Below, in pieces: positions 10,901 to 22,834 of a stretch of 64,000 bases of DNA. Under the pieces are notes generated by a model that was not told the DNA's origin, searched no databases, and saw nothing but the letters and a program-made list of their open reading frames with translations. Numbering within the stretch: the first letter of the stretch is position 1; every line of letters starts with the position of its first letter. This stretch comes from Mycobacterium gordonae (lineage in GTDB: Bacteria; Actinomycetota; Actinomycetes; Mycobacteriales; Mycobacteriaceae), in contig NZ_LKTM01000046.1 in the NCBI RefSeq assembly GCF_001417955.2, positions 1 through 64,000 on the forward strand, in the 5' to 3' direction. The translations under genes and the position numbers were made by a program.

Positions 10901-13900
10901 CGGCGCCGGTTACGCCGGCGGCGATGGCGGCGCCGGCGGTAGCGGCGCCAACGGCGGCAACGGAGGTGTCGGCGGAGCCGCCGGCACCGGCGCCGGCGGC
11001 AAGGCGGGCGCCAACGGCAACGGCGGGGCCGCCAGCAGCGGCGCGGCCGGCGGAGCGGCCGGCAACGGAGGCGCGGGTATCACCGGCGCCACCGGGCAGG
11101 CCGGGGTCAACGCGGGCGCGGGTCAAGCCGGCGGTAGCGGCGGAGCCGGCGGCAAGGGCGGCGACGGCGGCACGGGTGGCACCGGCGGCAAGGCCGGTGG
11201 CGCCGGCGCCAGTGCGGGCGCCAACGGCAAGGGCGGCGACGGCGGTCAGGGCGGCAACGCCGGCATCGCCGGTGATGGTGGCCGTGGCGCCGATGGCACC
11301 AGCACGTTCAGCGACGGCGGAGCCGGCGGCAAGGGCGGCGACGCCGGCGCGGTCGGCACCGGCGGCAAGGCCGGCAGCGGGCCTGCCGGCAGCGGCGCCA
11401 ACGGCGCCGACGGCACGGGCGCCAACGGAGGCAAGGGCGGCGACGGCGGCAACGGCACGGCCGGCGCAGCCGGTAAAGACGGCGTCGACCCCGGTGACAG
11501 CGGTACCAACGGGTCGGCCGGCGGCAAGGGCGGCGACGGTGGTGCCGGCGGCACGGCCAGCGGCAAGGGCGTCGGCGGCACCGGTGGGCAGGGCGGCACC
11601 GGTGGCGGCGGTGGCACCGGCGGGTCGGGCGTCGACGGCGGTAACGGCGTGGCCGGGCTCAACAACGGCGCCGGCCAGGCCGGCGGCAATGCGGGTGCGG
11701 GCGGCAACGGCGGTGCGGGCGGTAAGGGCGGCGACGCCGGCGGCGCCGGCACCGGCGGCGGGACGGCCGGCACGGCGGGCAGCGGCGGAGCGGCCGGTTC
11801 CGGCGGCAACGCGGGCCTCGCGGGCAAGGGCGGCATAGGCGCCACCGGCGCCAACGGTCTGACCGGCGTCAACGGCGGCGCGGGCACGGCCGGCGGTGAC
11901 GGCGGCGCGGGCGGCAACGGCGCCAACGGCGGTAACGGCGGCACCGGCGGAGCGGCCGGCACCGGGACCGGCGGTAAAGCGGGCACGAACGGTAACGGCG
12001 GGGCCGCCAGCAGCGGTGGCGCCGGCGGAGCGGCCGGAAACGGTGGCGCCGGAGTCACCGGGGCCAACGGCGTGGCGGGCGTCAACAGCGGCGCCGGAGT
12101 GGCCGGCGGCGACGGCGGCGCCGGCGGTAAGGGCGGAGCGGGCGGCACCGGTGGCACCGGCGGGTCCGCCGGCGGCGCGGGCGCGACCAACGGCGCCAGC
12201 GGCAAGGGCGGCAACGGCGGTCAGGGCGGCAACGCCGGCAGCGCCGGCAACGGCGGCCGCGGCGCCGACGGCACCAGCACGTTCGTCGACGGCGGAGCCG
12301 GCGGCAAGGGCGGCAACGCCGGCGCGGTGGGCCTGGGCGGCACGGCGGGCACCGGTCCCGCCGGTAGCGGCGTCGCCGGCAACGGCGGAACAGGCGCTAA
12401 CGGCGGCAGCGGCGGGGCCGGCGGTAACGGCGCGGCCGGAGCGAACGGCGTCAGCGGCGTCAATCCCGGCGACAGCGGCACCGCCGGCTCGGCCGGCGGC
12501 AAGGGTGGTGACGGCGGCGCCGGCGGTACGGCCAGCGGCGTCGGAACCACCACCGGCAGCGGTGGGGCCGGCGGCCAGGGTGGCGCCGGCGGCACGGGTG
12601 GTTCGGGCGTGGCCGGCAGCAACGGAACGACGACCACGGGCATCGGCAACGCCGGCCAGGCCGGCGGCAATGCGGGTGCCGGTGGCGCCGGCGGTGCCGG
12701 TGGATCCGGTGGTGCCGCAGGCACGCCCGGCACCGGCATCACCAAGGGCATCTCCGGCAACGGCGGTGCGGGCGGCAACGGCGGCGCGGCCGGAACGGCG
12801 GGGGCCGGCGGGATCGGCGCCAACGGCGCCAACGGTGTCTCGGGAGTCAACAGCGGTGCCGGTTATGCCGGCGGCAACGGCGGGGCCGGCGGTGCCGGCG
12901 CTGCGGGCGGCAAGGGCGGCAACGCCGGTGCGGCCGGCGGCTCAGGGGCCAGCGCGGGCGTCAACGGCAGCGGCGGCGCCGGCAGCAGCGGCGGCGCCGG
13001 CGGCGCGGCCGGCTCCGGCGGCACCGGTATCACCGGCGCCAACGGAATCGCAGACTCTAGTAAGTACGGCACCGGCATCGGCGGCGGCCAGGCCGGCGGC
13101 GACGGCGGGGCCGGCGGTACCGGCGGCAAGGGTGGCGCCGGAGGTGGCGGCGGCACCGCGGGTACCGGCGGCACCGGTGGCAGCGCGGGCGCCAACGGCA
13201 ACGGCGGCGCGGGCGGCAAGGGCGGCGCCTCCGGCGCGGCCGGCAGCGGTGGCGACGGCGCGGCCGGCACCACAACCAACCCCAACGGCGGAGTCGGTGG
13301 AGCGGGCGGCAACGCCGGGGCCACCGGCACGGGCGGCGCCGGCGGCGCGGCGGGTACCGGCGGCACCGGCGGCTCGGGCGGCAGCAGCGGCGGCACCGGC
13401 ACCGGGGCCAACGGCGGTAACGGCGGCGTGGGCGGCAATGGCGCGGCCGGCACGGCCGGGTCCAACGGCGTCAACGCCAACAACCCCAACGGCACCGACG
13501 GCACCGCGGGCGGCACCGGCGGCGCCGGTGGCGCGGGCGGCAAAGGCGCGGGCAGCGGCTTCAAGGGCGGCACCGGCGGCCTGGGCGGAAACGGCGGCGT
13601 CGGCGGCGCCGGCGGCAGCGGCATAGACGGCAGCAACGGCGTGGCCACCACCGGAATCGGCGGCTCCGGCACGGCCGGCGGCAACGCCGGTAACGGCGGC
13701 GCCGGCGGCAGCGGCGGCGCGGGTGGCGCGGCGGGCGCCGCGAACGGCAGCGCCGGTGCGGGCACGGCAGGCAACGGCGGCAACGCGGCCAAGGGCGGCA
13801 ACGCGGGCACCGCCGGCAACGGTGGAACCGGCGCGGCGGGCGCCAACGGCAGCTCGGGCTTCAACAACGGCGCCGGCTACGCCGGTGGCGACGGCGGGGC

Positions 13901-16900
13901 CGGCGGCAAGGGCGGCAACGGCGGAGCCGGCGGCACCGGCGGAGCGGCCGGCGCCACCAATGGCGGCACCGCGGGCACCGCGGGCACCAACGCCGGCGGC
14001 GGCAACGCCAGCAACGGCGGCACCGGCGGCGCGGCCGGGTCCGGCGGCACCGGCATCACCGGGGCCAACGGCGTCAGCGACCAGAACAACTACAACAACG
14101 GCATCGGCGGCGGCCAGGCCGGCGGCGACGGTGGAGCCGGCGGTACCGGCGGTGCCGGCGGGGCCGGCGGCAAGGGTGGGGCGGCCGGCGGAGCCGGCGC
14201 CACCGCAGGCAGCAACGGCAACGGCGGAGTCGGCGGCAAGGGCGGCAACGCCGGCACGCCCGGCAGCGGCGGCAACGGCGCGGCCGGCACCAGCACCAAC
14301 GTCAACGGCGGCGCCGGTGGCAACGGCGGCAACGCCGGAGCCGTCGGCAAGGGCGGCGCCGGCGGCACCAATGGCGGCGGCGGTAGCGCCGCCAACGGCG
14401 CCAACGGCACCAACGTCACCGGACCCGTCGGCAACGGCGGCAACGGCGGCAGCGGCTTCAACCCGCAGGCTCCCGGCGCCAGCGGCGGCAACGGCGGGGC
14501 CGGCGGTGACGGCGGCAACTACGGCAACGGCGGCAACGGCGGGGCCGGCGGCAACGGTGTGGCCGGCAACGACGGCAGCGCAGGTGTGAAGGCCGGTGAC
14601 AGCGGCGGCAACGCGCAGGCCGGTGGGTCCGGCGGCGACGGTGGCCGCGGCGGCAAGGCCGGCGTGAACTTCGGCAACGGCGGCGCCGGTGGCGCCGGCG
14701 GCAGCGGCGGCAGCGGCGGCAACGGCGGTACCGGGCAGACCGGCGCCAACGGTGTGGCCGGCGTCAACAACGGCGCGGGTCAGGCCGGCGGCAACGGCGG
14801 CAACGGCGCGAACGGCGGTAACGGCGGCGCCGGCGGCGCCGGCGGCGGTTCCACCAAGGGCATCGCCGGCACCTCCGGCGCCGGTGGCAACGCCGGTAAC
14901 GGCGGTAACGCCGGGACGCCCGGCGACGGCGGCATGGGCGCGGCCGGCACGGCGACCAGCCCGAACGGCGGGGTCGGCGGTAACGGCGGCAACGCCGGCA
15001 CGGTCGGCGCCGGCGGTACCGGCGGCAGCAACGGCACCGGCGTCGGCACCGGCAAGTACGGCATCGACGGCGCTCTGCCGCAGACCCCGGTCGGCAACGG
15101 CGGCAAGGGTGGCACCGGGTTCACCTCGACCACTGCCGGCGCTAACGGCGGCGACGGCGGGGCCGGCGGCAAGGGCGGCAACTACGGCAGTGGCGGCGCC
15201 GGCGGTGACGGCGGCAACGGCGTGGCGGGCGCGGTCGGCAAGGACGGCGTCAGCGCGGGCAACAACGGCAGCACAGGTCAGGCCGGCGGCGCCGGCGGCA
15301 AGGGCGGCGTCGGTGGCGACGCCGGCGCCAACCTGGGCGACGGCGGTGCCGGCGGCAACGGCGGGACCGGTGCCGACGGTGGCGCCGGTGGCACCGGTGC
15401 CGACGGCGCCAACGGCGTCTCCGGGCTCGACGAGTACGGCACCGGCAAGGGCGGCGGCCAGAACGGCGGCAACGGCGGTAGCGGCGGAGTGGGCGGCAAC
15501 GGCGGCGCCGGCGGCGCCGGCGGCAAGGCCGGCCTGTACGGCACCGCCGGAACGGTCGGATCCGGCGGCAACGCCGGCAACGGCGGCGCGGCCGGCGCAT
15601 CGGGCAGCGGTGGCAACGGCGCCGCGGGTATCGCCGGCAGCACCGCCGGCGGCAACGGCGGCAACGGCGGCAAGGTCGGCACCGCCGGCGGCGGCGGCAC
15701 CGGCGGCCTCGACGGCGGCGGCGACGCGAGCGGCACCAACGGCACCGCCGGTGCGGCCTTCACCGGCCCCTCCGGCAACGGCGGCGACGGCGGCGTCGGC
15801 TACAGCTGGGCGCCCAACGCCACCGACGCCAACGGCAACGGCCTCAACGGCGGCGCCGGCGGCCAGGGCGGCAGCGGCGGCAGCAACGGCAACGGCGGTA
15901 AGGGCGGGGCCGGCGGCAGCGGCTCCAATGGCGCGGCCGGTACCAACGGGCTCAACACCGGCGACTCCGGCACCAACGGCGGCAAGGGTGGCGCTGGCGG
16001 CACGGGCGGCGCCGGCGGGGCCGGCGGCACCACGACCGGCAACGGCGGCGCCGGCGGCCTAGGCGGCAACGCCGGCAGCGGCGGCAACGGCGGCAACGGC
16101 GTGGACGGTCACGACGGCGTGGCCAACTCCAACAAGTACGGCACCGGTATCGGCGGCGGTCAGAACGGCGGCAGCGGCGGCAGCGGCGGCCTGGGCGGCG
16201 ACGGCGGCGCCGGCGGCAAGGGCGGTGCGGCCACCAACGGCGTGGCGGGCGCCGGCGCGGCCGGCGGCAACGCCGGCAACGGCGGCAACGGCGGCCTGCA
16301 GGGCAACGGCGGCAACGGCGCGGCCGGCACCGCGACCAACCCCGACGGCGGGGCCGGCGGCAAGGGCGGCAACCCGGGCACCGGCGCCGGCGGCGGCACT
16401 GGCGGTGCCGGAGGCGCCAACGGCTCCGGCTCCGGCTCCGGCGCGAAGGGCAACAACGGCAGCGGCGGCAGCACCCCGACCGGCGTCGGCGGCAACGGCG
16501 GTAACGGCGGCGACGGCTACACCGCCACCACCCCCGGAGCCAATGGCGGCAAGGGCGGCGCGGGCGGTGACGGCGGCCTCTACGGCGATGGCGGCACCGG
16601 CGGCAACGGTGGCAACGGCGCGGCCGGCAAGGCCGGCGCGAACGGCACCGTCGACGACCCCAACGGCGCCAACGGCCAGACCGGCGGCAGCGGCGGGGCC
16701 GGTGGCGACGGCGGCAACAGCGGCACCCTGAACGGCAAGGGCGGCGCCGGCGGCAACGCCGGCAGCGGCGCGGCGGGTGGCGCCGGCGGCAACGGCCTCA
16801 ACACCAACGTCGGGGAAGGCGGCAACGCCGGCAACGGCGGCACCGGTGGCCTCGGCGCGGCCGGCGGCAAGGGCGGCAACGGTTACCTCGGCGGCGGCAA

Positions 16901-19900
16901 GGGCGGCAACGGCAGCGACCCGGGCGCCGGCGGCGGCGCCGGCACTCCGGGCACCGGACCCGGCGGCAGCGGCGCCAACGGCAAGGCCGGCACCACACCC
17001 ACCACCCCGACCGGCAACGGCGGCAACGGCGGCAACGCCTTCGGCGTCCCGGGCGCCGGCCAGACCGGCTACGCCGGGGGTGACGGCGGCAACGCCGGCG
17101 CCTACGGCAACGGCGGTAACGGCGGCGACGGATACACCGGCGGCACGGGCGTGACGGGTGCCACCGGTCCCACCGGCGGCACCGGTGGAGTGGGCGGCAC
17201 CGGCGGCGACGGCGGAGCGGCCGGCAAGGGCGGCAACGGCGGCACCATGGCCGGCAACAGCGGCAGCGGCGGTAAGGGCGGCGACGGCGGCGCCGGTGGC
17301 GTTGGCGGCAAGGGCGGCGCGGGAGACCCCACCTTCGCCCTCAACAACGGCGCCGGCGGCAACGCCGGCAACGGCGGCACCGGCGGCAAGGGCGCCGCGG
17401 GCGGCAACGCCGGCACGGTCACCAACGGCACCGTCGGCAACGGCGGCAACGCCGGCAACGGCGGGGTCGGCGGCGTCAGCGGCGTCGGCGGCACCGGCGC
17501 GGCGGGCACCGCGGCGCACCCGACCGGTGGCGCCGGCGGCAACGGCGCCAACCCTGGCAGCGGCGGCACCGGCGGTACCGGCGGCAGCGGCCTGAACCCC
17601 GGCGCCAACGGCGGCAACGGCGCCACCCCGACCACCATCGCCGGCAACGGCGGCACCGGTGGGGCCGGCTGGAACTCCACCGATCCGACCAAGGCCGGCG
17701 GCGACGGCGGCACGGGCGGCAACGCCGGGCAGTACGGCACCGGCGGCACCGGCGGCAAGGGCGGCAGCGGAGCCCAGGGCACCGCCGGCAGCGACGGCAA
17801 CACACCCGGCGCTGACGGCACCGTCGGCGGCAACGCCAGCGCCGGCGGCAACGGCGGCAAGGGTGGCCTGGGCGGCACCATCGCCGGCGACGGCGGCGAC
17901 GGCGGCGCCGCGGGCAACGGCGGCGATGGCGGTACCGGCGGCAACGGCGGTAACGGGATCAACGGCGGCAACGGCGGCAAGGGTGGCGGCGGCGGCAACG
18001 GCGGCGCCGGCGGCAAGGGCGGCGACGGCGGTTCGCCCGTGGCTCCCGGTTACAAGCAGGGCAACGGCGGGGCCGGCGGCAACGGCGGCAACACGGGACT
18101 GGGTGGCAACGGCGGCGACGGCGGCAACGGCACCTACGCCAACCCGAACGGCGGCAAGGGCGGCGACGGTGGCACCATCGGCTCCGCCGGTGCCCTCGGC
18201 AAGGGCGGTACCGGCTTCACCAACGGAACCGACGGCAAGGCCGGCACCGTCCCCGCGGGCACGGCCGGCAACGGCGGCAAGGGCGGCACCGGCTTCAGCT
18301 ACAACCCGCTGACCGACCCGGGCAAGACCGGCGGTGACGGCGGCGCCGGCGGCAACGGCGGCACCATCGGCAACGGCGGCAACGGCGGGGCCGGCGGCAA
18401 CGGCACGGCCGGCAAGGCGGGCGTCAACGGCGTCCTGCCCGGCAGCAGTGGCACCAACGGCCAGGCCGGCGGGTCCGGCGGCAGCGGTGGCGCCGGCGGC
18501 GCCAGCGGCACCCTGGCCGGCAACGCCGGCAGCGGCGGCGCGGCCGGCAACGGCGCAGCCGGCGGCAAGGGCGGCAACGGGGTCAGCGGCAAATCCGGCC
18601 TCCCACTGATCAACAGCGGTGCCGGCCAGGACGGCGGCAGCGGCGGCGACGGTGGTAACGGCGGCGCCGGTGGCAACGGCGGCAAGGCCGGTGCCCTGCT
18701 CAACGGCAGCGGCCTCGCGGGCACCGACGGCACCGGCGGCAACGGCGCCAACGGCGGCAAGGCCGGCACCCCCGGCAACGGCGGCACCGGCGCGGCCGGC
18801 ACCGTTCTGAACCCCAACGGCGGCAACGGCGGCAACGGCGGCAACGCCGGCAACGCCGGTACCGGCGGCAGCGGCGGCACCGGGTCCACACCCGGCACCA
18901 GCGGCACCAACGGCGCCTCGGTCACCGGGCCGGCCGGCAACGGCGGCCAGGGCGGCGCGGGCTACAACCCCCTCACCAAGGGCGCCAGCGGCGGCAACGG
19001 CGGCGCCGGCGGCAACGGCGGCAACATCGGCAACGGTGGCAACGGCGGGGCTGGCGGCAACGGCGTCGACAGCGTCCTGAACGGGGCGAACGGCACCAAG
19101 TCGGGAGACTCCGGCGGCAATGGCCGCGCCGGAGGCTCCGGCGGTGCCGGCGGGGCCGGCGGCAAGGGCGGCTCCATCTCCGGCAACGGCGGCCAGGGTG
19201 GCGCCGGCGGCAACGGCGGCAACGGCACCGCGGGCGGCAACGGCGTGTCCGGCGGCAACGGCGTGACCGACGTCGACCAGTACGGCACCGGCATCGGGAG
19301 CGGCCAGAACGGCGGCAGCGGCGGCGTCGGCGGCGCCGGCGGCAACGGCGGCAACGGCGGCGCCGGCGGCACCGCCACCAACGGCGTCGCCGGCAGCGAC
19401 GGCATCGGCGGCAACGGCGGCAACGGTGGCAAGGCCGGCACCCCCGGCGACGGCGGCAAGGGCGCCGACGGCACCGTGACCAACCCGAACGGCGGTAACG
19501 GCGGCAACGGCGGCAACGAGACCGCGGGCAAGGGCGGTGCCGGTGGCACCTCCAACACCAAGGCGGGCACGGCCGGCACCGACGGCGGCACCGTCGGCGG
19601 CGTGACCGGCAGCGGCGGCGCCGGCGGAAACGGCTACAGCCAGACCGTCGCCAACCCCGGCACGGCCGGTGGCAACGGTGGTGCCGGTGGCAGCGGCGGC
19701 AACCACGGCAACGGCGGGGCCGGCGGCAACGGCGGCGACGGCGTGGCCGGGTCGGCCGGGCAGAGCGGTGTCAACAGCGGCGCCGGGCAGAACGGCGGCA
19801 ATGGCGGCACCGGCGGTAACGGCGGCAACGGCGGCAACGCCGGGCTCGGCGGCAAGGCGCTCGGCACCGGCACCAACGGCGCCGACGGCAATGGCGGCGC

Positions 19901-21701
19901 CGCCGGCAACGGCGGCAAGGCCGGCACCCCGGGCGACGGCGGCAAGGGCGCCGACGGCACCTCGACTAACCCCAACGGCGGCAAGGGCGGCGACGGCGGC
20001 ACCGCGATCGTCGGCAAGGGCGGCACCGGCGGCTCCAACAGCGGCGGCACCGGCACCCCCGGCGCCAACGGCAGCGACGGCGCCGGGTTCGCCAGCCCGG
20101 TCGGCAACGGCGGCAACGGCGGCAACGGCTTCACCCAGACCAGCACCGCGGGCGCCAACGGCGGCAGCGGCGGCGCCGGCGGTAACGGCGGGACCTACGG
20201 CAACGGCGGCACCGGCGGTAACGGCGGTAACGGCTTCGCCGGGTCGAACGGCGGCACCGGCATCAACGGTCAGGCCGGCGGCAGCGGCGGTGACGCCGGA
20301 GCCGGCGGTAACGGCGGCACCATCTCCGGAAACGGCGGCGCCGGCGGCATCGGCGGGAACGGCGCCAACGGCGGAACCGGCGGCAACGGGACCAACGGCA
20401 GCACCGGCGTCCAGGGTGTGAACAGCGGCGCCGGCACCAACGGCACCAACGGTGCGACCGGCGGCAACGGCGGCAACGGCGGCGCCGGCGGCATGGGTGG
20501 TACTGCTCTGGGCACCGGCACCAACGGCGCCATCGGTGCCGGCGGCAACGGCGGCAACGGCGGCAGCGGCGGCACCGCCGGGGCCGGCGGCAACGGTGCG
20601 GCGGGAACCTTCGCCAACCCCGACGGTGGCCGGGGCGGTGACGGCGGCAATGCCGGCGCCGGCGGCGCGGCCGGCAAGGGCGGCCTGAACGGCAACGGCA
20701 GTGGCGCGGGCACCAACGGCACGGCCGGCACCACGCCCACCACCCAGACCGGAAACGGCGGCACCGGCGGCAACGGCTTCAGCTACAACGCGGCCACCGA
20801 CCCGGGCAAGGCCGGCGGTAACGGCGGCGCCGGCGGCAACGCCGGCCAGTACGGCACCGGCGGCGCCGGCGGTAACGGCGGCAACGGCACCGCGGGCAAG
20901 GCCGGAGCAACCGGAACCAACCCGGGCGACAACGGCACGATCGGCCAGGACGGCGGCGCCGGCGGTAACGGCGGGGCCGGCGGTCTCGGCGGCACCGTCG
21001 CCGGCAACGGCGGTACCGGCGGCAACGCCGGCACCGGCGGCAGCGGCGGCGCGGGCGGCAACGGCGCGGCCGGCGACCCCACCTTCGGCGTGAACAACGG
21101 CGCCGGCGGCAAGGGCGCGGACGGCGGCACCGGCGGAGCCGGTGGAGCGGCCGGTGCGGGCGGCAACGCCCTCGGTGCCGGCAACGGCGGGGCCGGTGGC
21201 ACCGGCGGCGGTGGCGGTACCGGCGGAGCGCCGGGCACCGGCGGCAACGGAGCGGCCGGCACGCTGGCCCACCCCGACGGCGGCGACGGCGGCAACAGCG
21301 GCGCCGGCGGCAAGGGCGGCGGCGGTGGCGCCGGCGGGACGGGTGGCAACGGCGGCCCGACCTCCGGCAACGGCGGCAAGGGCGGCAACGCCGGTAGCGG
21401 CGGCGCCGGCGGCAACGCGGGCCTCGGCCAGACCGGCGGCCTCGGCGGCAACGGCGGCGGCAGCAACGGCAGCGGCGGCAACGGCGGCAAGGGTCCCGAC
21501 GGCGGTGACGGCGGCAACGCTGGCGCCGTCGGTAACGGCGGCAACGCGGGCGGCGGCGGCAGCGCCGGCGGCAACGGCAACGGTGGCAACGGCGGTGGCG
21601 GTGGCAACGGCGGCAACGGCGGCGGCGGCGGCGTCGCGGTCGGCGGCGGGTCAGCCGGTAAGGGCGGCAACAACGGCAACAACGGCAAAGCCGGCAACTG
21701 A
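1965..21701 (+). CDS. Giant PE_PGRS protein (6578 aa)
   Basis: The start [20 protein letters not shown] opens a typical ~95-residue helical PE domain, with an ESX-type YxxxE signal (YGLAE, 87-91) and the usual linker [11 protein letters not shown] (118-128). Everything after it is PGRS. Residues ~130-535 carry classical hydrophobic anchors (WLYG, LLFG, WLLG). From ~535 on these vanish and the chain becomes Gly-Gly-X sequence rich in Asn, Ala, Asp, Lys, Ser and Thr. Most of this part is assembled from long super-modules marked by GDSGT-N/S-G-x-A-GG. I noticed no cysteine. The C terminus ([10 protein letters not shown]) has no folded domain. M. tuberculosis PE_PGRS proteins are below about 2000 residues, so this is extreme. 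PE_PGRS proteins are ESX-5 substrates and cell-surface exposed; some bind Ca2+ or TLR2 (family knowledge). The specific role is unknown. The gene converges on the next one with a 14-bp gap. Confidence 0.9.
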   Translation: MSYVLATPDVLSAAASDLAGLGATLERANAAAAASTTELLAAAQDEVSTAIAALFGTHGQAYQAVSAQAAAFHSQFLQSLSTGAGAYGLAEATNAAPLAGLEQAVLGAINAPTQVLLGRPLIGDGANGSTPGAAGGAGGLLYGNGGAGAAGAAGQAGGAGGSAGLIGNGGVGGAGGASTIGNGGAGGAGGSGGWLYGSGGAGGAGGANLNALGTGGGGGAGGRAWLIGAGGTGGAGGTGANGGWGAAGGNGGYLYGDGGTGGAGGGNTSPTGIGGTGGRGGDAYLFSNGGAGGSGGAGPTVGGQAGFGGHGGHGGLFTGAGGAGGAGGMGATGGGGGTGGDAGWLSGGSGGAGGVGGIGQSGNGGLGGAGGSGGLYGAGGAGGTGGAGAAAGGTGGLGGNAGWLLGTGGTGGSGGSSGAGNPGGNGGAGGNGGWLYGNGGVGGNGANGGAGSIGVNGGTGGNGGAGGRGGLLFSDGGNGGNGGIGGKGGTGTQGANGLDGTYPSGNGTNGGDGGTGAIGGNGGNGGAGGRGGLLFGESGITGRGGAGGDGGTGGLGGNGGNGAAGNAASPNGGNGGNGGNNGFGAAGGTGGSGSVAGAHGKAGTTVTGAGGNGGNGGAGYDASLGSVAGASGGNGGAGGNGGNYGNGGVGGAGGNGAAGKAGVNGLNPGDSGTSGLAGGSGGSGGAGGNGGSISGNSGAGGAGGHGGGGGAGGYGVDGRDGAVAGQAGQAGGSGGDGGAGGDGGAGGKAGTVLGKGVAGAAGAGGAGGDGGAAGRPGDGGVGAAGDANHIDGASGGKGGNAGTAGSGGNGGLNGSGSGTGVKGANGAAVVGPAGSGGDGGAGYSATVAGASGGSGGTGGAGGNIGNGGDGGAGGNGAAGAAGASGVSAGDSGTNGLAGGKGGDGGAGGAAGGAGTHGGAGGAGGQGGAGGKGGSGVNGSDGVATNGDGGAGKAGGNAGSGGAGGDGGKGGAAGGTGLGGAAGTAGSGGAAGSGGDAGLAGAGGVGAIGHDGAAGVNNGAGYAGGDGGAGGKGGDGGKGGVGGAAGTGVGGSAGANGNGGTASSGGAGGAAGAGGSGVDGANGQAGVNNGAGVAGGDGGAGGKGGAGGTGGTGGQAGGSGATAGADGKGGAGGHGGNAGTAGDGGRGADGVSGAVDGGAGGRGGNAGAVGVGGSGGSGPAGNGATGLSGLGANGGDGGAGGNGLTGSNGANGVGAGASGGNGLAGGKGGDGGSGGTASGSGTHGGDGGAGGVGGAGGKGGSGVDGGNGQLTNGAGQAGQAGGNAGSGGDGGAGGKGGDAGSGGTGGGIAGKAGSGGAAGSGGDAGTAGKGGNGASGANGVAGVNSGAGFAGGNGGAGGQGANGGSGGAGGQAGAGAGGSAGKDGNGGAASSGGAGGAAGNGGAGLNGANGQAGVNNGAGVAGGDGGAGGKGGDGGVGGTGGKAGGTTGTAGTDGKGGAGGLGGNAGTAGDGGRGADGVSGAVDGGAGGKGGNAGAVGAGGAGGLGPAGNGTNGLSGAGANGGNGGAGGNGLAGANGTDGVNPGDSGTSGFAGGKGGDGGAGGTASGSGTHGGSGGAGGKGGQGGRGGSGVDGGNGVATDGAGQAGQAGGNAGGGGDGGAGGKGGDAGSGGTGGGVAGQAGSGGDAGSGGAAGTAGKGGIGAHGHDGTAGLNNGAGYTGGDGGAGGKGANGGNGGAGGQAGLGAGGTAGKDGNGGAASSGGAGGAAGAGGSGVNGANGQSGVNNGAGVAGGDGGAGGKGGDGGTGGTGGKAGGATGTAGADGKGGAGGLGGNAGTAGDGGRGADGVIGAIDGGAGGKGGNAGAVGAGGAGGLGPAGNGANALSGAGANGGNGGVGGNGLAGANGTNGLNAGDSGTSGFAGGKGGDGGAGGTASGSGTHGGAGGAGGQGGAGGKGGSGLNGGNAVAGEDAYGTGVGAGQAGGNAGSGGDGGAGGKGGDAGGGGTGGGVAGKAGSGGAAGSGGDAGSAGKGGNGASGANGVAGVNNGAGAAGGDGGAGGNGANGGNGGAGGQAGSGAGGSAGKDGNGGAASNGGAGGAAGKGGAGVNGANGVAGVNSGAGVAGGDGGAGGTGGAGGTGGTGGKAGGVTGNAGADGSGGAGGKGGNAGTAGDGGRGADGVTGAVDGGAGGKGGNAGAVGQGGTGGTGTAGKGANGLNGSGANGGNGGAGGNGLAGANGADGVNAGDSGTNGLAGGKGGDGGAGGTASGSGTHGGNGGAGGIGGTGGKGGSGISGAIGQVTNGAGGNGQAGGNAGSGGDGGAGGKGGDAGSGGTGGGVAGTAGNGGAAGNGGAAGTAGKGGAGAAGHDGVTGINSGAGYAGGDGGAGGNGANGGNGGVGGAAGAGAGATAGANGNGGAASSGAAGGAAGSGGAGITGANGSAGTNAGAGQAGGDGGAGGKGGAGGTGGTGGKAGGTGASAGADGQGGAGGQGGNAGTAGSGGRGADGTSTYVDGGAGGKGGNAGAVGQGGTGGTGPAGKGADGINGTGANGGDGGAGGNGAAGANGENGINTGASGTNGLAGGKGGDGGAGGTASGSGTHGGNGGAGGIGGTGGKGGSGVDGNNGVATSGAGGNGQAGGNAGSGGDGGAGGKGGDAGSGGTGGGVAGKAGSGGAAGSGGAAGSAGKGGAGAIGHDGVSGVNNGAGYSGGDGGAGGNGANGGKGGVGGAAGAGTGGSAGANGNGGAASSGGAGGAAGSGGAGITGANGVAGTNAGAGQAGGDGGAGGKGGAGGNGGTGGQAGGAGATAGADGKGGAGGQGGNAGTAGSGGRGADGTSTYVDGGAGGKGGDAGAVGQGGTGGSGPAGKGADGQGGAGANGGSGGAGGNGAAGANGENGINAGGNGTNGLAGGKGGDGGAGGTASGVGTKGGDGGAGGIGGAGGKGGSGVDGNNGVATSGAGGNGQAGGNAGSGGDGGAGGKGGAAGSGPTAGKAGDGGAAGSGGAAGTAGKGGAGAAGHDGISGVNSGAGYAGGDGGAGGSGANGGNGGVGGAAGTGAGGKAGANGNGGAASSGAAGGAAGNGGAGITGATGQAGVNAGAGQAGGSGGAGGKGGDGGTGGTGGKAGGAGASAGANGKGGDGGQGGNAGIAGDGGRGADGTSTFSDGGAGGKGGDAGAVGTGGKAGSGPAGSGANGADGTGANGGKGGDGGNGTAGAAGKDGVDPGDSGTNGSAGGKGGDGGAGGTASGKGVGGTGGQGGTGGGGGTGGSGVDGGNGVAGLNNGAGQAGGNAGAGGNGGAGGKGGDAGGAGTGGGTAGTAGSGGAAGSGGNAGLAGKGGIGATGANGLTGVNGGAGTAGGDGGAGGNGANGGNGGTGGAAGTGTGGKAGTNGNGGAASSGGAGGAAGNGGAGVTGANGVAGVNSGAGVAGGDGGAGGKGGAGGTGGTGGSAGGAGATNGASGKGGNGGQGGNAGSAGNGGRGADGTSTFVDGGAGGKGGNAGAVGLGGTAGTGPAGSGVAGNGGTGANGGSGGAGGNGAAGANGVSGVNPGDSGTAGSAGGKGGDGGAGGTASGVGTTTGSGGAGGQGGAGGTGGSGVAGSNGTTTTGIGNAGQAGGNAGAGGAGGAGGSGGAAGTPGTGITKGISGNGGAGGNGGAAGTAGAGGIGANGANGVSGVNSGAGYAGGNGGAGGAGAAGGKGGNAGAAGGSGASAGVNGSGGAGSSGGAGGAAGSGGTGITGANGIADSSKYGTGIGGGQAGGDGGAGGTGGKGGAGGGGGTAGTGGTGGSAGANGNGGAGGKGGASGAAGSGGDGAAGTTTNPNGGVGGAGGNAGATGTGGAGGAAGTGGTGGSGGSSGGTGTGANGGNGGVGGNGAAGTAGSNGVNANNPNGTDGTAGGTGGAGGAGGKGAGSGFKGGTGGLGGNGGVGGAGGSGIDGSNGVATTGIGGSGTAGGNAGNGGAGGSGGAGGAAGAANGSAGAGTAGNGGNAAKGGNAGTAGNGGTGAAGANGSSGFNNGAGYAGGDGGAGGKGGNGGAGGTGGAAGATNGGTAGTAGTNAGGGNASNGGTGGAAGSGGTGITGANGVSDQNNYNNGIGGGQAGGDGGAGGTGGAGGAGGKGGAAGGAGATAGSNGNGGVGGKGGNAGTPGSGGNGAAGTSTNVNGGAGGNGGNAGAVGKGGAGGTNGGGGSAANGANGTNVTGPVGNGGNGGSGFNPQAPGASGGNGGAGGDGGNYGNGGNGGAGGNGVAGNDGSAGVKAGDSGGNAQAGGSGGDGGRGGKAGVNFGNGGAGGAGGSGGSGGNGGTGQTGANGVAGVNNGAGQAGGNGGNGANGGNGGAGGAGGGSTKGIAGTSGAGGNAGNGGNAGTPGDGGMGAAGTATSPNGGVGGNGGNAGTVGAGGTGGSNGTGVGTGKYGIDGALPQTPVGNGGKGGTGFTSTTAGANGGDGGAGGKGGNYGSGGAGGDGGNGVAGAVGKDGVSAGNNGSTGQAGGAGGKGGVGGDAGANLGDGGAGGNGGTGADGGAGGTGADGANGVSGLDEYGTGKGGGQNGGNGGSGGVGGNGGAGGAGGKAGLYGTAGTVGSGGNAGNGGAAGASGSGGNGAAGIAGSTAGGNGGNGGKVGTAGGGGTGGLDGGGDASGTNGTAGAAFTGPSGNGGDGGVGYSWAPNATDANGNGLNGGAGGQGGSGGSNGNGGKGGAGGSGSNGAAGTNGLNTGDSGTNGGKGGAGGTGGAGGAGGTTTGNGGAGGLGGNAGSGGNGGNGVDGHDGVANSNKYGTGIGGGQNGGSGGSGGLGGDGGAGGKGGAATNGVAGAGAAGGNAGNGGNGGLQGNGGNGAAGTATNPDGGAGGKGGNPGTGAGGGTGGAGGANGSGSGSGAKGNNGSGGSTPTGVGGNGGNGGDGYTATTPGANGGKGGAGGDGGLYGDGGTGGNGGNGAAGKAGANGTVDDPNGANGQTGGSGGAGGDGGNSGTLNGKGGAGGNAGSGAAGGAGGNGLNTNVGEGGNAGNGGTGGLGAAGGKGGNGYLGGGKGGNGSDPGAGGGAGTPGTGPGGSGANGKAGTTPTTPTGNGGNGGNAFGVPGAGQTGYAGGDGGNAGAYGNGGNGGDGYTGGTGVTGATGPTGGTGGVGGTGGDGGAAGKGGNGGTMAGNSGSGGKGGDGGAGGVGGKGGAGDPTFALNNGAGGNAGNGGTGGKGAAGGNAGTVTNGTVGNGGNAGNGGVGGVSGVGGTGAAGTAAHPTGGAGGNGANPGSGGTGGTGGSGLNPGANGGNGATPTTIAGNGGTGGAGWNSTDPTKAGGDGGTGGNAGQYGTGGTGGKGGSGAQGTAGSDGNTPGADGTVGGNASAGGNGGKGGLGGTIAGDGGDGGAAGNGGDGGTGGNGGNGINGGNGGKGGGGGNGGAGGKGGDGGSPVAPGYKQGNGGAGGNGGNTGLGGNGGDGGNGTYANPNGGKGGDGGTIGSAGALGKGGTGFTNGTDGKAGTVPAGTAGNGGKGGTGFSYNPLTDPGKTGGDGGAGGNGGTIGNGGNGGAGGNGTAGKAGVNGVLPGSSGTNGQAGGSGGSGGAGGASGTLAGNAGSGGAAGNGAAGGKGGNGVSGKSGLPLINSGAGQDGGSGGDGGNGGAGGNGGKAGALLNGSGLAGTDGTGGNGANGGKAGTPGNGGTGAAGTVLNPNGGNGGNGGNAGNAGTGGSGGTGSTPGTSGTNGASVTGPAGNGGQGGAGYNPLTKGASGGNGGAGGNGGNIGNGGNGGAGGNGVDSVLNGANGTKSGDSGGNGRAGGSGGAGGAGGKGGSISGNGGQGGAGGNGGNGTAGGNGVSGGNGVTDVDQYGTGIGSGQNGGSGGVGGAGGNGGNGGAGGTATNGVAGSDGIGGNGGNGGKAGTPGDGGKGADGTVTNPNGGNGGNGGNETAGKGGAGGTSNTKAGTAGTDGGTVGGVTGSGGAGGNGYSQTVANPGTAGGNGGAGGSGGNHGNGGAGGNGGDGVAGSAGQSGVNSGAGQNGGNGGTGGNGGNGGNAGLGGKALGTGTNGADGNGGAAGNGGKAGTPGDGGKGADGTSTNPNGGKGGDGGTAIVGKGGTGGSNSGGTGTPGANGSDGAGFASPVGNGGNGGNGFTQTSTAGANGGSGGAGGNGGTYGNGGTGGNGGNGFAGSNGGTGINGQAGGSGGDAGAGGNGGTISGNGGAGGIGGNGANGGTGGNGTNGSTGVQGVNSGAGTNGTNGATGGNGGNGGAGGMGGTALGTGTNGAIGAGGNGGNGGSGGTAGAGGNGAAGTFANPDGGRGGDGGNAGAGGAAGKGGLNGNGSGAGTNGTAGTTPTTQTGNGGTGGNGFSYNAATDPGKAGGNGGAGGNAGQYGTGGAGGNGGNGTAGKAGATGTNPGDNGTIGQDGGAGGNGGAGGLGGTVAGNGGTGGNAGTGGSGGAGGNGAAGDPTFGVNNGAGGKGADGGTGGAGGAAGAGGNALGAGNGGAGGTGGGGGTGGAPGTGGNGAAGTLAHPDGGDGGNSGAGGKGGGGGAGGTGGNGGPTSGNGGKGGNAGSGGAGGNAGLGQTGGLGGNGGGSNGSGGNGGKGPDGGDGGNAGAVGNGGNAGGGGSAGGNGNGGNGGGGGNGGNGGGGGVAVGGGSAGKGGNNGNNGKAGN
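4629..13482 (+). repeat. Long-period tandem super-repeat (~981 bp, ~327 aa) inside giant PE_PGRS
   Basis: The codons for the marker GDSGT (or variants [20 protein letters not shown]) fall at 4629, 5607, 6588, 7569, 8562, 9543, 10524, 11493, 12468 and 13482. Intervals are 978, 981, 981, 993, 981, 981, 969, 975 and 1014 bp, all multiples of three. A second marker, [11 protein letters not shown], keeps the same period at 5664, 6645, 7626, 8619 and 9600. Each unit has the same internal order of sub-blocks, including NNGAG-Y/V-AGGDGG and GRGADG. This indicates growth by in-frame tandem duplication. Confidence 0.85.
14595..20925 (+). repeat. Short-period modules (~660-710 bp) in distal part of giant PE_PGRS
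   Basis: The same marker recurs at 14595 (GDSGG), 15258 (GNNGS), 15960 (GDSGT) and 16656 (DPNGA), with intervals of 663, 702 and 696 bp. It recurs again at 18441 (GSSGT) and 19104 (GDSGG), 663 bp apart, and once more at 20925 (GDNGT). The first module of the series, 3969 to 4629 (660 bp), is of the same short class. These modules lack about 100 residues found in the 981-bp units. Boundaries between 16656 and 18441 and after 19104 are less regular and I did not resolve them all. Confidence 0.6.
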
Positions 21702-21715
21702 CCGGCCCGGCGGGT

Positions 21716-22705
21716 CTAGAACTGCAGCGCGCGGTAGCGCCAGTCCAGCACCTGCCGGTCCGGCTCGCCCACCGCGTAGACCAGCGAACGCAGCGTCAGC
21801 ACGCCCGTGTCAGCCGATTCGACGTGCAACTCGCTGTACAACGTGTCGCCCGCGTGCACCGGGCCGGTGTGATCGCAGGACTCCCAGCCCAGCACCGTGG
21901 CGAGGTTCGGCAGCAGCCGGTTGGCCTGCGCGAACGCCAGCCCGATGGTGTGTCCGCCGTACACCAGCCGTTGCCCGCCCACCCGCGAATCATGATGTGT
22001 GGCAGCGATGTTCAGGGTGAGTCGGGCCAGCTCGGGGGCACTGCTGACCACGTCGCCGGTGCTGTGCAGCACCGTACCGGCCAGCTTCGGGTCGAAGTGC
22101 GGGCCCGGCACCTTGCGGCGGAAGGCCTCGCCGTCCCAGGTTTCGGTGGGGTTCACCGCCGGTGGGACCGCCTCGAGCGCGGACAGGTCGTCGCCGCGGG
22201 TCGCGGCGTCTTCGGGCGCCCAGCCCGGCCCGGCCGGCAGCATCGCGCAGCGGTAGAAGTCCAGCACCAGTTGATCGGCCTGGTCGATCGTCGTCATGCG
22301 CAGTGCCGCCATCCCGGTGGGCGCCCGGCCCGCCTTGGCCGTGTTGGCGCGCAGACCCACGACTTCGGTCCGGGTGTAGAGGGTGTCGCCGATCACCGGG
22401 AACCGGTGGAACGTCAACCCGCGGTAGAACAGATTGGCTTTGACCCGCTGGGTGGCCAGCGTCGACTGCCCGATCGCCACGTCGCAGACCAGCCCCGGGT
22501 GCGCCAGCGCGGCCGGTGCGCCTGTCACCGCGAAGCACAGGTCGGCGTCCAGGGCCAGCCGCAGCCGGTCCCCGATGATTCCCTGATGCGCGGCGGCCAG
22601 CCCCGGCGACAGGGTGACCGAAGGCGCCCAGTCGAACACCTGCCCCACGGCGAGATCGTCGAAGTAGGGGCCGCCCTCGCGCACCGCTGCATACCCGTCA
22701 GTCAC
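21716..22705 (-). CDS. MaoC-like double-hotdog hydratase (Rv0216-type)
   Basis: The protein has 329 residues with a GTG start. It contains two hotdog-like halves: about 15-155, with an FDDLAVGQVFDW opening typical of MaoC-like dehydratases, and about 190-325. The second half carries the segment NIAATHHDSRVGGQRLVYGG followed by HTIGLAFAQ, where the hydratase active site is expected. M. tuberculosis Rv0216 (337 aa) is a structurally known double-hotdog protein related to (R)-specific enoyl hydratases. Size and position next to fadE3 match, so orthology is likely. The natural substrate is not established. The gene is divergent from fadE3 across 129 bp and convergent with the giant PE_PGRS. Alternative: a mesaconyl/beta-methylmalyl-CoA dehydratase-like enzyme of the same fold. 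Confidence 0.8.
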   Translation of the reverse strand: MTDGYAAVREGGPYFDDLAVGQVFDWAPSVTLSPGLAAAHQGIIGDRLRLALDADLCFAVTGAPAALAHPGLVCDVAIGQSTLATQRVKANLFYRGLTFHRFPVIGDTLYTRTEVVGLRANTAKAGRAPTGMAALRMTTIDQADQLVLDFYRCAMLPAGPGWAPEDAATRGDDLSALEAVPPAVNPTETWDGEAFRRKVPGPHFDPKLAGTVLHSTGDVVSSAPELARLTLNIAATHHDSRVGGQRLVYGGHTIGLAFAQANRLLPNLATVLGWESCDHTGPVHAGDTLYSELHVESADTGVLTLRSLVYAVGEPDRQVLDWRYRALQF

Positions 22706-22834
22706 GGAATGCCATGCTGGCAGGCTGTCTCAGCGAGGGTCAAACACGCGCCTCGCCGAGAGTGAATATGACGACGCGACACGCCGGTCGCACGTCGCCC
22801 CGTTCACGCTCGGCCGACAGCGGGAAGGAGTCGG

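Noticed and set aside
16059..21272. 1737-codon open frame on the minus strand inside the giant PE_PGRS
   Set aside because: Its Ala/Gly/Val composition is the complement of GGC/GCC repeats; no domain, no promoter, and the same effect gives many other long antisense frames (for example 7911-11126 and 2016-5363).
1965..21701. CRISPR-like or satellite array in the 20-kb repetitive region
   Set aside because: The repeats are in frame, protein-coding Gly-Gly-X triplets without constant spacers or repeats.
22706..22834. KstR-type operator between the Rv0216-type gene and fadE3
   Set aside because: No AAC-N-GTT-like palindrome was found in the divergent spacer.
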